NCBI GenBank assembly: GCA_021827245.1
Contig: JAKAWN010000101.1
Location: forward strand, 1 to 17,562
Direction of reading: 5' to 3'
DNA length: 17,562 nt
Origin: Acidobacteriota bacterium
Lineage (GTDB): Bacteria; Acidobacteriota; Terriglobia; UBA7540
The notes under the pieces were generated by a model. That model did no database searches, was not told where the DNA came from, and was given only the letters and a program-made list of their open reading frames with translations. Of the stretch, positions 1 to 7,001 are shown one piece after another; the stretch's first letter is position 1; each line of letters starts with the position of its first letter. The position numbers and the translations under genes were made by a program.

Positions 1-68
1 AGACCGCTTTCGACGCGATTTCCACGGCCGATTGCAAAGGCTTCTTTTTTAGCGCCCATTACGCTACA

Positions 69-635
69 TTATAAATGGAACAGCTCTAGATGGGGATACT
101 CTTGGAAAACCTGTTTTACGCCTTTCCGGCGTTGCTCAAGATTCAACTGCCCCGGTATCGTAATGGTCACGATATTTCCTTTTCCCTTCACGAGCTTAAC
201 CATAATTTCGGTACTTTGAATCCCTGCTTGGACATTATCTGTTCCAACGAACATAAGCCGCTTGGACTCAGGATCATCGGAATCCACGCAGATCACTGGA
301 ATGCCCTGTTTGATTGCATCGTCGATCGCGTCTGTAAACAGCCCGGGTTGTGCAGGCGACACCAGCATTCCGGTGGGGTGCTGTGCCAAGACCTTCTTGA
401 ATTCCGCCAATTCTGTTTGGGGGTCGTAAGAATCCGGGCCAACACATCCGCCTTAATGACCATATGAGTGGCGGCGTCCATGAAACCTGCCTTGGCGTCC
501 TGCTAATAGGGAAGGTTAGTGTTGGCGGCGACAAGATTATAGTGCTCGTCCTCCTGATGATAAGGCTTATCCGCACGAGCTGGAGAACGCCGCTAGAATG
601 AATAAAAGACAAAGGACGAACCACCGGTTGCACAC
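69..635 (-). pseudogene. Decayed sugar ABC transporter substrate-binding lipoprotein
   Basis: Remnant of a periplasmic sugar-binding protein of the ribose/galactose type (Peripla_BP_4). Read from 635 downward, a GTG start gives a lipoprotein-like signal (hydrophobic run ending AAFSSSCG, Cys codon at 573-575). The frame then stops at 567-569. The next frame gives EDEHYNLVAANTNLPY, hits TAG at 503-505 where this family normally has Trp (PYW), and continues QDAKAGFMDAATHM to about 445. A second shift near 440-446 leads into GPDSYDPQTELAEFKKVL, then GMLVSPAQPG, IPVICVDSDDP and FVGTDN, typical binding-protein motifs. Translation ends at 69 after about 113 residues of the last frame, well short of a full 300-350 residue protein. 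Intact family members deliver sugars to an ABC importer, but none of its other genes is visible here. The lesions are read directly; the family call is by motif. Sequencing error is unlikely to explain all of them. Confidence 0.8.
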
Positions 636-864
636 CTTTATAATTCTTCCTCTCTGATTGATGGTCTGGACGGGTTATGAGAAATCCGATGCTTTTCGGA
701 ACGAAGATGGAATACGGTTTCCCTGAAGCAATATTCAAAGATAATAGGGATTGGCTTTGCGAGGAAGAGTTGTCGCAAGAATGGCAAGAAAGTGGGCGTG
801 CCTGCTGCTGCCTGCCAGCTTGAACACCCGATGAGCTGTGGCCTAGAATGATAGGGGTGGAAGT
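636..864. other. Intergenic region upstream of the (p)ppGpp synthetase/hydrolase gene
   Basis: These 229 bases separate the decayed binding-protein gene from the rel/spoT gene and must contain its promoter if it is not transcribed from outside. The open frames on the minus strand are shadows with no family resemblance. A purine-rich ribosome binding site (GGGGTGGA, about 854-861) sits just before the ATG at 865. I see no convincing promoter, terminator or RNA structure. Confidence 0.5.
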
Positions 865-3012
865 ATGACGCAGTTTGACAATATCCTTCGGAAAGTCCAG
901 GCCTACCGCCCGGGCGAGGATCTCGTATTGCTTCGCAATGCCTATCGCTTGTGCCAGGAGAAACATGAAGGCCAGAAACGGTTGTCCGGAGAGCCTTACG
1001 TATCCCACCCTTTGGAAGTTATGAACATCCTTGCGGACCTGCGCCTGGACGCGGTGTGCCTGGCGGCTGGCATGCTTCACGACGTGGTCGAGGACACTCC
1101 AACCAGCATCGAGGGATTGCAGGTTCAGTTCGGTCCGGAAGTTGCTCACATTGTCGAAGGAGTTACCAAGATCAGCCGGATTCATTTCCTGAGCCGCGAG
1201 GAGCAGCAGGCGGAAAACTTCCGCAAGATGTTGCTCGCCATGGTTGACGACGTGCGGGTTGTTCTGGTGAAGCTGGCAGACCGCCTCCACAACATGCGCA
1301 CGCTGGAACATTTGCCACCCGAAAAGCGCCGGCGGATTGCCCATGAAACGCTTGAGATCTATGCGCCGATCGCACACCGCCTGGGAATGGGGAAGATGCG
1401 GGGCGAGCTTGAAGACCTGGCGTTCCAGTACCTCGAGCCTGAAGCCTATCTGGAAGTCAAGAAGGCTGTGGAGAGCCGGAGGAAAGTCAACGAACACTTT
1501 CTTGCCGAGGTCCGACACCTGGTTGAATCCAAAATGAAAGATAACTCAATCCCCGCCAGGGTCGAGGGCCGGATCAAGAGGCTGTACAGCATCTGGCAGA
1601 AACTCAAGAGGCAGGACATCGCAATTGAGCAGGTTTATGACCTGCTGGCGGTGCGCATCATTACCGACGACGTCAAGAATTGTTACGCGGCGCTGGGAGT
1701 CATCCACAATACCTGGCGACCGGTCCCGGGCAGAATCAAGGACTTCATCGCTATTCCCCGCCCCAACCTCTATCAGTCGCTTCATACCTCAGTGATTGGA
1801 CCACACGGGCAGCCCTTTGAAGTCCAGATCCGCACCGAAGAGATGCACCGCGTGGCCGAAGAGGGAATTGCGGCTCATTGGAAGTATAAAGACGGGCACG
1901 AAACCACGGTTCAGGATGCCGAGCGCTTCGCCTGGCTCAGGCATCTGGTCGAATGGCAGAAAGAGATGCGGGATTCGACCGACTTTCTGTCGACTCTCAA
2001 GATCGACCTCTATCCGCAGGAAGTTTACACTTTTACTCCAAAGGGCAAAGTCATTGTTCTGCCTCGTGAAGCAAGTCCCATCGATTTCGCGTACGCCATC
2101 CACACCGAGATTGGCAATCATTGCACGGGAGCAAAGGTCAACGGGCGGATGGTTCCGTTGAAAACCAAGTTGCTGAACGGCGACATTATTGAAATCATCA
2201 CCCAATCCAGCCAGACTCCCAGCCGCGACTGGCTGGCGCATGTCAAGACATCGCGGGCGCGAAACAAGATCAAGCACTGGATCAACATCGAGCAGCGCAA
2301 GCAAGCAGTGGAAATTGGCAGGAAATTGCTCGAAAAGGAGGCTCGCAAGTACGACGTCGTCTTAAAGAAGATATCCGAGGAGGATTACCTTCGAGTCGGA
2401 CGCGAGTATGGCTGCAGCCTGCCGGATGACCTGCTGGCGGGCATTGGATTCGGTAAATACTCGGCGCGGCAGGTCCTCGCAAAACTTACGCCGGAGGCAG
2501 GCAGTGAACCCGGCCAGCCATCGCGGCTGACCAGCACTTTCAAGAGGGTTCTTGGCCTTCGCTCGGACGCGGCCATCCAGGTGCACGGACATGGAGATCT
2601 GATGGTTTACCGCGCGAAGTGCTGCAACCCCATTCGTGGTGAACCGATTGTCGGCTATATCACGCGCGGCAAAGGGATTTCCGTCCACTCGAAGAATTGC
2701 CCGAATGTTCAAAACCTGATGTACGATGCGGAACGGCGTATCGAAGTCGAGTGGACCGGCCCGAAGTATACCTTCTACCCGGTGCGTCTGACTCTGCTGA
2801 CCACCGATCGCCAGGGCATGCTGGCGGATGTTACTGCCGCCATCAGCAGTGACCGTTCAAACATTCAGAACATTGAGGCCCGTACCGGCGACAACCAAGC
2901 CTCGATTGATGTGACTGTTGATATTGTTGACAAGGAGCACCTGGAAAAGATAGTGTCATCGCTCAGGAAAATTGAGGGCGTCTACCGCGTGGAGCGCGTC
3001 CAAAGGACCTGA
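865..3012 (+). CDS. spoT: Bifunctional (p)ppGpp synthetase/hydrolase (Rel/SpoT family)
   Basis: Makes (p)ppGpp from ATP plus GDP or GTP and degrades it, controlling the stringent response in the cytoplasm. At 715 residues it has the normal long-RSH length and domain order. The HD hydrolase domain (about 20-200) keeps R39, H48, H72-D73, E76-D77 and N143, the residues matching the hydrolase site of streptococcal Rel. The synthetase domain (about 225-345) contains GRIKDFIAIPRPNLYQSLHT and keeps the catalytic candidates D259 (VYDL) and E319 (PFEVQIRT). A TGS domain (about 386-446), a Cys-containing zinc-finger-like region (KCCNPIRGEPIVGY, about 585-612) and a C-terminal ACT domain (about 638-712) follow. 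Since both catalytic sites look intact, a bifunctional enzyme is more likely than a synthetase-only RelA. The ATG at 865 is preceded by GGGGTGGA. It stands alone, with no operon partner in the window. The choice between the names spoT, rel and relA is convention. Confidence 0.96.
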   Translation: MTQFDNILRKVQAYRPGEDLVLLRNAYRLCQEKHEGQKRLSGEPYVSHPLEVMNILADLRLDAVCLAAGMLHDVVEDTPTSIEGLQVQFGPEVAHIVEGVTKISRIHFLSREEQQAENFRKMLLAMVDDVRVVLVKLADRLHNMRTLEHLPPEKRRRIAHETLEIYAPIAHRLGMGKMRGELEDLAFQYLEPEAYLEVKKAVESRRKVNEHFLAEVRHLVESKMKDNSIPARVEGRIKRLYSIWQKLKRQDIAIEQVYDLLAVRIITDDVKNCYAALGVIHNTWRPVPGRIKDFIAIPRPNLYQSLHTSVIGPHGQPFEVQIRTEEMHRVAEEGIAAHWKYKDGHETTVQDAERFAWLRHLVEWQKEMRDSTDFLSTLKIDLYPQEVYTFTPKGKVIVLPREASPIDFAYAIHTEIGNHCTGAKVNGRMVPLKTKLLNGDIIEIITQSSQTPSRDWLAHVKTSRARNKIKHWINIEQRKQAVEIGRKLLEKEARKYDVVLKKISEEDYLRVGREYGCSLPDDLLAGIGFGKYSARQVLAKLTPEAGSEPGQPSRLTSTFKRVLGLRSDAAIQVHGHGDLMVYRAKCCNPIRGEPIVGYITRGKGISVHSKNCPNVQNLMYDAERRIEVEWTGPKYTFYPVRLTLLTTDRQGMLADVTAAISSDRSNIQNIEARTGDNQASIDVTVDIVDKEHLEKIVSSLRKIEGVYRVERVQRT

Positions 3013-3183
3013 AATTCGAAGGTGTACTGATATTCCCATCCTGGCGGGCTGGCCGGTACATATTCGGTTGTGGAAGCGTGGATGAAAACGTACAAGGCAC
3101 CTTTGCCAGGGAATGAAGACCGGCAATACCCTGTGATGGCGCCTAGTTCGCCGGCCCGGTCAGCTACACAGCTAGCATACAGC
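3013..3183. other. Intergenic region between convergent spoT and rpmB
   Basis: The gap lies between the 3' ends of two converging genes. It has some weak inverted repeats (for example around GGCGCC at 3140-3145) but no stem followed by a T run on either strand, so no intrinsic terminator can be called. Open frames across it on both strands are short, overlap rpmB antisense, and show no family resemblance. Confidence 0.5.
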
Positions 3184-3375
3184 TCAGATAGCCTTGATGA
3201 CCTTCCCGGCGCGGATGCAGGCGGTGCAAACACGCAAGGTTTTCCGGGTTCCGTTAACCACCGCATGAACACGGCGGAGATTGGGATTCCATCTGCGCCG
3301 GGTGACATTGTGAGCATGGCTCACATTATTTCCGTAAGAAGGACCCTTGCCGCAAATTTCGCAGTTACGCGCCAT
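3184..3375 (-). CDS. rpmB: 50S ribosomal protein L28 (bL28), zinc-binding form
   Basis: A small basic protein of the large ribosomal subunit, 63 residues, the usual length for this family. The start [12 protein letters not shown], the central [20 protein letters not shown] and the end [18 protein letters not shown] are characteristic. Two CxxC pairs are present (C5/C8 and C50/C53), so this is the C+ form predicted to bind zinc, as opposed to the cysteine-free paralogue some bacteria express under zinc limitation. The ATG at 3375 is preceded by a clear AAGGGAGT ribosome binding site (plus-strand 3382-3386 region) at good spacing. The gene is divergent from the parvulin lipoprotein gene, so the two promoters must share the AT-rich gap between them. 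It is not next to rpmG, its neighbour in many Proteobacteria. Confidence 0.96.
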   Translation of the reverse strand: MARNCEICGKGPSYGNNVSHAHNVTRRRWNPNLRRVHAVVNGTRKTLRVCTACIRAGKVIKAI

Positions 3376-3457
3376 TAAAAACTCCCTTTGGAATGGAAAG
3401 ATCTGTAAAATGCAACCTTTAATTCTATCAAAAGTTCAACATATTGCCTACCGTCCA
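3376..3457. promoter_or_regulatory. Possible overlapping divergent promoters for rpmB and the PPIase lipoprotein
   Basis: An AT-rich 82-bp gap lies between divergent starts. Leftward, TAGGCA (complement of 3445-3450) and TAGAAT (complement of 3422-3427) are 17 bp apart and would start transcription about 40 bases before rpmB. Rightward, TGGAAA (3394-3399) and TTTAAT (3418-3423) are 18 bp apart, about 35 bases before the ATG at 3458. The two -10 boxes overlap at 3422-3423. The matches are 4/6 and 5/6 to the sigma-70 consensus, so this is a hypothesis. Confidence 0.28.
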
Positions 3458-4531
3458 ATGCCTTCAGGCAGCGAGGGCCGCTCTCGGAATGCCAAGCTTC
3501 GCAGCCATCTTAGGATATCTGCGGTTGGCCTGCTCGGCATTGCTGGAGTCATGTTGCTGATGCCGGCCTGCCAGCAGCCCGCCGGCTCGCGAGATGTCTG
3601 GGCGCGCGTTGACGGGCATCCGATTTATCGTTCCCAGGTCGAGAAAATCTATCGCAGCCGAATCGGGTCCACCGGGGAAGCAGATGACAAAGAAGAGGCG
3701 CTCAGCTACAAGCTCAACATTCTGAATGAACTCATCAATAACCAGATCCTGATGGAGCACGCCGCCCAGTCCGGGATTAGGGTCTCGGAGTCGGAAGTTG
3801 ACACCAAGATGGCCCAAATGAAGAGCCCGTACTCGCAGCAGCAATTTGACGAGAAGCTGAAGAAACGCGGCATTACCGAAAACGACCTGCGGGAGGAGGT
3901 TCGGACCACCCTCACTTTGAACGATCTGATCAACCGCGACGTCAACTCCAAGGTTTCCGTGAGCGACGCGGAAATCGCCGCCTATTACCAGAAGAACAAA
4001 GCGTCCTTTGATGTGCCTGAAACGGAATATCACCTTGCTCAGATCGAGGTGACTCCAGGGCCCAGCAAAGACGTGCACAACCTGAAAAACGACGATGCGA
4101 AGACGCCCGAGATGGCCCAGCGGAAGATACAGGCGCTCTATGCTCAGCTTCAGGCAGGCGCCAACTTTGCGACCGTTGCGGAGAATTACTCCGAAGATCC
4201 AACGACGGCGTCCAGCGGCGGCGACATGGGTTTTGTCCCGGAGTCGGCGCTGTCCGCCAATCCGGCGATTGAGCGCGTCGTCAAATCGCTGAAGGTGGGA
4301 CAAATTTCCGGGATCATCATCACCCGGAGCGGCTACCACATCATCAAGCTGCTGGGCATTGAACATCCCGGGCAAATGCCACTGACCGATCCAAAAGTTC
4401 AAAGCAGAATCCGCAACACGCTGCTGAATGAGAAGGAGCAGTTGCTCAAGGCCGCGTATATTGAGAACCTGCGCGACAAGGCCAAAGTGAGGAACCTGCT
4501 GGCGGAGCAGATTATCAAGGGATCGGAGTAG
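3458..4531 (+). CDS. Parvulin-type peptidyl-prolyl isomerase / SurA-PrsA-like chaperone lipoprotein
   Basis: Predicted to help fold exported proteins outside the cytoplasmic membrane by catalysing cis-trans isomerisation at proline. From the ATG at 3458 (357 residues) it has a basic N-region, a hydrophobic stretch ISAVGLLGIAGVMLLMPAC and a lipobox with Cys38, so it should be a lipoprotein. A SurA N-like helical domain (about 47-163; WARVDGHPIYRSQVEKIY, ILNELINNQILMEHA) precedes one rotamase domain (about 189-301; YHLAQI, FATVAENYSEDPTTASSGGDMGFV, GYHIIKLLG). The domain's two histidines, H192 and H294, are retained. A charged helical tail follows. In-frame starts at 3347 and 3410 (the latter behind GGAAAG) would give an unusually long pre-signal segment, and 3347 overlaps rpmB antisense, so I prefer 3458, which lacks a strong ribosome binding site. 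It ends 20 bp from the converging accB-like gene. Confidence 0.88.
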   Translation: MPSGSEGRSRNAKLRSHLRISAVGLLGIAGVMLLMPACQQPAGSRDVWARVDGHPIYRSQVEKIYRSRIGSTGEADDKEEALSYKLNILNELINNQILMEHAAQSGIRVSESEVDTKMAQMKSPYSQQQFDEKLKKRGITENDLREEVRTTLTLNDLINRDVNSKVSVSDAEIAAYYQKNKASFDVPETEYHLAQIEVTPGPSKDVHNLKNDDAKTPEMAQRKIQALYAQLQAGANFATVAENYSEDPTTASSGGDMGFVPESALSANPAIERVVKSLKVGQISGIIITRSGYHIIKLLGIEHPGQMPLTDPKVQSRIRNTLLNEKEQLLKAAYIENLRDKAKVRNLLAEQIIKGSE

Positions 4532-4551
4532 TGTTTTTGACGAGCCAGGTC

Positions 4552-5097
4552 TCATTCCAATCTCATCAGCTTAGCGCCTGATTCGATCCCGGTGCCTTCC
4601 CGCACGTTGACTTCGGTAATACGCCCGGCGCGGGGCGCACGCAGTTCGTTCTGCATCTTCATTGCTTCGATAACGACCAGCCCCTGATCTGCGGCGACCT
4701 GCTGGCCGGGTTCCACCAGAACCCGGACCACTTTTCCCGGCATGGGCGCCAGCACGTCGAGGGGGCCGTTCTGTGCAACGGCCTGTCCGGCAAACCGTCG
4801 CATGCGAGGGTCACGGACCTGAACATGGAAATCATATTCGGCGATCGTGACCACCCATTTGCCCGCCTGGGCTGGAGTAGAGTCCGGTGCTGGAGCGACG
4901 CGAGCCTCGTAGGACCGGCCTCCGATGAGAATGGAATAGGCACCAGGGCTGATTTCCACCCAGTCGGCCTCGACGGCCTTGCCGTCAATCGAGAATTGCG
5001 GTTTCTCACGGCCGCCTTTGCCGTCGGAAGCACTCTCGATTGCGATCTGATGCCTGCTGGTTTGCGAGCCTTCGCACATCTCGATTTCGAAGTTCAT
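4552..5097 (-). CDS. Biotin carboxyl carrier protein (biotinyl domain subunit of an acyl-CoA carboxylase)
   Basis: Carries the biotin that shuttles carboxyl groups from biotin carboxylase to a carboxyltransferase. It is 181 residues. The C-terminal biotinyl domain (about 113-181) contains APMPGKVVRVLVEPGQQV and the biotinylation motif EAMKMQNEL, with Lys147 as the predicted attachment site. The N-terminal 100 residues are a separate beta-rich segment (SIDGKAVEADW, YSILIGGRSYEARV) like the region before the biotinyl domain in propionyl-, methylcrotonyl- and acetyl-CoA carboxylase alpha chains, not the Pro/Ala-rich linker of E. coli AccB. The ATG at 5097 has GGAG six bases upstream. It lies about 100 bp downstream of the biotin carboxylase gene on the same strand, so the two are probably cotranscribed, with a repeat between them. 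The acyl-CoA substrate cannot be told without the carboxyltransferase, which is not in the window, so no accB symbol is given. Confidence 0.9.
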   Translation of the reverse strand: MNFEIEMCEGSQTSRHQIAIESASDGKGGREKPQFSIDGKAVEADWVEISPGAYSILIGGRSYEARVAPAPDSTPAQAGKWVVTIAEYDFHVQVRDPRMRRFAGQAVAQNGPLDVLAPMPGKVVRVLVEPGQQVAADQGLVVIEAMKMQNELRAPRAGRITEVNVREGTGIESGAKLMRLE

Positions 5098-5115
5098 GTT
5101 GCTCCAGCGTTCGGC

Positions 5116-5184
5116 TGTAGCGGCGGCCTGTGACCGCCGGTCTTTGGGCTCGGGGAGAATCGGCGCTCATCGAGCACTGCTACA
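5116..5184. repeat. REP-like palindromic repeat between carrier and biotin carboxylase genes
   Basis: TGTAGC (5116-5121) pairs with GCTACA (5179-5184), and inside lies the stem CGGCGG (5121-5126) / CCGCCG (5134-5139) with a 7-base loop. The left part, GTAGCGGCGGCC...CCGCC, resembles the hairpin at 9085-9107 (GGTAGCGGCGAC...GTCGCC), so it probably belongs to the same dispersed family. Transcribed, it could fold in the mRNA between the two cistrons and affect their ratio; that is inference. Confidence 0.5.
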
Positions 5185-5200
5185 ACTTATGTCACGCTTT

Positions 5201-6715
5201 CTAGCCGGGCCAGCGGTTCAATTCCTCCGCGCGGCCCGCGGCCTTCCATCGTGAGGTTCTGCCGATCGGGCGCGAAGGCCCGCGCTGCGATTCCTGCCGC
5301 TTGCGAAGCTCCAGCATGGCCGCCAGAATGGCGACCTGGCCCAGTTCGGGCGGAGGAGGAAGCTGCAGCGTGCCTTCTGCCAGCATTCGATCGATGAAGC
5401 CGGTGTCCAGCTGCCCTTCGATAAATTCCGGGTGCGCCAGGAGCTGGCGGAAGAATTGCAGATTAGTCTGCGGGCCGGCCACCTCATATTCGCTCAAGGC
5501 GCGCCGCATGCGGGCCACGGCTTGCCGGCGGTCCGTTCCCCACACCACCAGCTTGGCCAGCAGCGGATCGTATTCAAGCGGAACTTGCCAGCCCTCATAG
5601 ACTCCGCTGTCACTGCGGATGCCGGGACCGGAAGGGATGGCGAGCCGCGTGATGAGCCCGGGTGAAGGGAAGAAACCGCGGGCGGGGTCTTCCGCGTAGA
5701 TTCGCGCCTCGATGGCGGCCCCGCGCAGTTGCACGTTCTCCTGGCGCCATTCAAGACGCTCCCCGGCGGCAATCCGAATCTGCTCCTTTACCAGGTCGAT
5801 GCCCACCACCAGCTCGGTGACCGGGTGCTCCACCTGGAGCCGGGCATTCATTTCCAGGAAATAGAAATTGAGGTCCCGATCGACAAGAAACTCAGCGGTG
5901 CCCGCATTGGTGTATCCGGCCAGCTTGCCGATGCGCACGGCGGTTTCGCCCATGCGGCGGCGCAGTTCAGGATCAAGCAGCGGCGAAGGACATTCTTCCA
6001 GAACTTTCTGGTGGCGGCGCTGCAAGGAGCATTCGCGCTCGCCGAGATAGATCAGGTTGCCGTGAGTGTCACCGAGAAGCTGAATCTCGACGTGACGGGG
6101 GCGTTCGAGGCGTTTTTCCAGGTAGACGGACGGATCATTGAAAGCGTTCTGTGCTTCCGAGCGGGCGTTGCGGTAGGCCGATTCCAGTTCCTGCTCCGTG
6201 GCAACCATTCGCAAGCCTTTGCCGCCGCCGCCCGCCGAGGCCTTCAGCATGACGGGGAAGCCGATCTCCCGCGCCACCCGAACCACTTCTTCAAAACTTT
6301 CGAGATTCGCATCAGTGCCGGGAATCACGGGCAGGCCGGCCTGGCGGACCAGGTGGCGCGAAGCCGTCTTTGAGCCCATCAGTTCCATGGCTTCGGGCGA
6401 GGGACCGACGAAAACCAGGCCGGCATCGCGGCAGGCCCGCGGGAAGGCAGGATTTTCGGCGAGAAAACCGTAGCCGGGATGGATGGCCTCGGCGCCCGAG
6501 CGCCGGGCGGCGTCAACGAGGCGGTCAATGCGCAGGTAGCTTTCGATGGCCGGAGGGGGGCCGACCGGCAGCGCCTCATCAGCGTAGCGCACGTGCAGCG
6601 CCTTGCGGTCCACTTCCGAATAAACGGCCACGCTGCGAATGCCTATTTCGCGGCAGGCGCGCATCACCCGCACCGCAATCTCACCGCGATTGGCTACCAG
6701 AATTTTCTTGAACAA
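5201..6715 (-). CDS. accC: Biotin carboxylase subunit of an acyl-CoA carboxylase
   Basis: ATP-grasp enzyme that carboxylates biotin on the carrier protein using ATP and bicarbonate. It is 504 residues, longer than E. coli AccC (about 449), with an extra Pro/Arg-rich C-terminal tail after about residue 450. The N-terminal domain opens FKKILVANRGEIAVRVMRA and contains EAIHPGYGFLAENP (76-89). The ATP-grasp glycine loop is KASAGGGGKGL (158-168). The catalytic segment EMNARLQVEHPVTE (288-301) keeps the Glu, Arg and QVEH residues but has Ala where Pro or Thr is usual (NPR/NTR). The C-terminal domain contains IEARIYAEDP and EYDPLLAKL. Translation starts at a TTG (6713-6715) directly behind a perfect AGGAGG (complement of 6720-6725) with short spacing. 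It is probably the first gene of a two-gene unit with the carrier at 4552-5097. The symbol is the generic one; propionyl- or methylcrotonyl-CoA carboxylase is equally possible. Confidence 0.93.
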   Translation of the reverse strand: MFKKILVANRGEIAVRVMRACREIGIRSVAVYSEVDRKALHVRYADEALPVGPPPAIESYLRIDRLVDAARRSGAEAIHPGYGFLAENPAFPRACRDAGLVFVGPSPEAMELMGSKTASRHLVRQAGLPVIPGTDANLESFEEVVRVAREIGFPVMLKASAGGGGKGLRMVATEQELESAYRNARSEAQNAFNDPSVYLEKRLERPRHVEIQLLGDTHGNLIYLGERECSLQRRHQKVLEECPSPLLDPELRRRMGETAVRIGKLAGYTNAGTAEFLVDRDLNFYFLEMNARLQVEHPVTELVVGIDLVKEQIRIAAGERLEWRQENVQLRGAAIEARIYAEDPARGFFPSPGLITRLAIPSGPGIRSDSGVYEGWQVPLEYDPLLAKLVVWGTDRRQAVARMRRALSEYEVAGPQTNLQFFRQLLAHPEFIEGQLDTGFIDRMLAEGTLQLPPPPELGQVAILAAMLELRKRQESQRGPSRPIGRTSRWKAAGRAEELNRWPG

Positions 6716-6777
6716 GCGACCTCCTGCTTATTGAAACCGGAAAATCGTTGCGATTCCCTCTTCTGTGCGCCCCATGG

Positions 6778-6858
6778 CCGGAAAAGCTTGAACACAGAGG
6801 CCACAGAGGGGCTCCGTTTACTCTGTGTTGAGAGCAGGAAGGCACGGAGGACACAGAG
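6778..6858. repeat. ACACAGAG repeat, copy 1
   Basis: This 81-base segment lies in the leader of the biotin carboxylase gene and recurs without gaps at 7015-7095, identical at about 70 of 81 positions by hand count. It contains a perfect 9-bp inverted repeat, AACACAGAG (6791-6799) and CTCTGTGTT (6821-6829). This belongs to a known general type of intergenic 'ACACAGAG' sequence. It looks non-coding. Confidence 0.8.
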
Positions 6859-6917
6859 ATGGTCGTCACAGCATCGCGCCTTACGCCTTGGGTTCGCCTC
6901 GATGACGTGAAAGTTTG

Positions 6918-6923
6918 ATTATA
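6918..6923 (-). promoter_or_regulatory. Candidate -10 box upstream of biotin carboxylase
   Basis: Read on the minus strand this is a perfect TATAAT in an otherwise GC-rich gap. Transcription would begin near 6911 and give a leader of about 195 bases containing repeat copy 1. No good -35 box sits 16-18 bp upstream (GCTTTT at 17), which limits confidence. Confidence 0.3.
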
Positions 6924-6944
6924 CACGTGCGGACATCCGGAAAA

Positions 6945-7001
6945 GCCCTCACCCACCGCCTTGTGGTTCCCCCTCTCCCGCAAGCGGGCGAGGGTTCGGA
7001 C
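6945..7001. repeat. Dispersed 'CCCTCTCCCGC' hairpin repeat
   Basis: This segment reads as a widely seen bacterial intergenic repeat. Its core CCCTCTCCCGC-AAG-CGGGCGAGGG (6971-6994) folds into a stem with one mismatch. On the minus strand it is translated as the PLAGEGEPQGGG end of the hypothetical protein, a tell-tale of repeat read-through and not of a real C-terminus. No T run follows, so it is not an intrinsic terminator. Confidence 0.6.

Noticed and set aside
820..849. TTGAAC-N18-TAGAAT as the promoter of the rel/spoT gene
   Set aside because: The boxes look good, but transcription would start near 856, within the ribosome binding site GGGGTGGA (854-861), leaving too short a leader for the ATG at 865.
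274..1518. Long 414-codon open frame on the minus strand
   Set aside because: It crosses the decayed binding-protein gene in a wrong frame and then runs antisense to the conserved rel/spoT gene; its protein shows no family resemblance.
3464..4555. 363-codon minus-strand frame opposite the parvulin gene
   Set aside because: The plus strand encodes clear SurA-like and rotamase domains with a lipoprotein signal; the antisense frame has none and would overlap it almost completely.
6971..6994. Intrinsic terminator of the hypothetical gene
   Set aside because: The stem is good, but no T run follows on the minus strand, and the sequence matches a common dispersed repeat.
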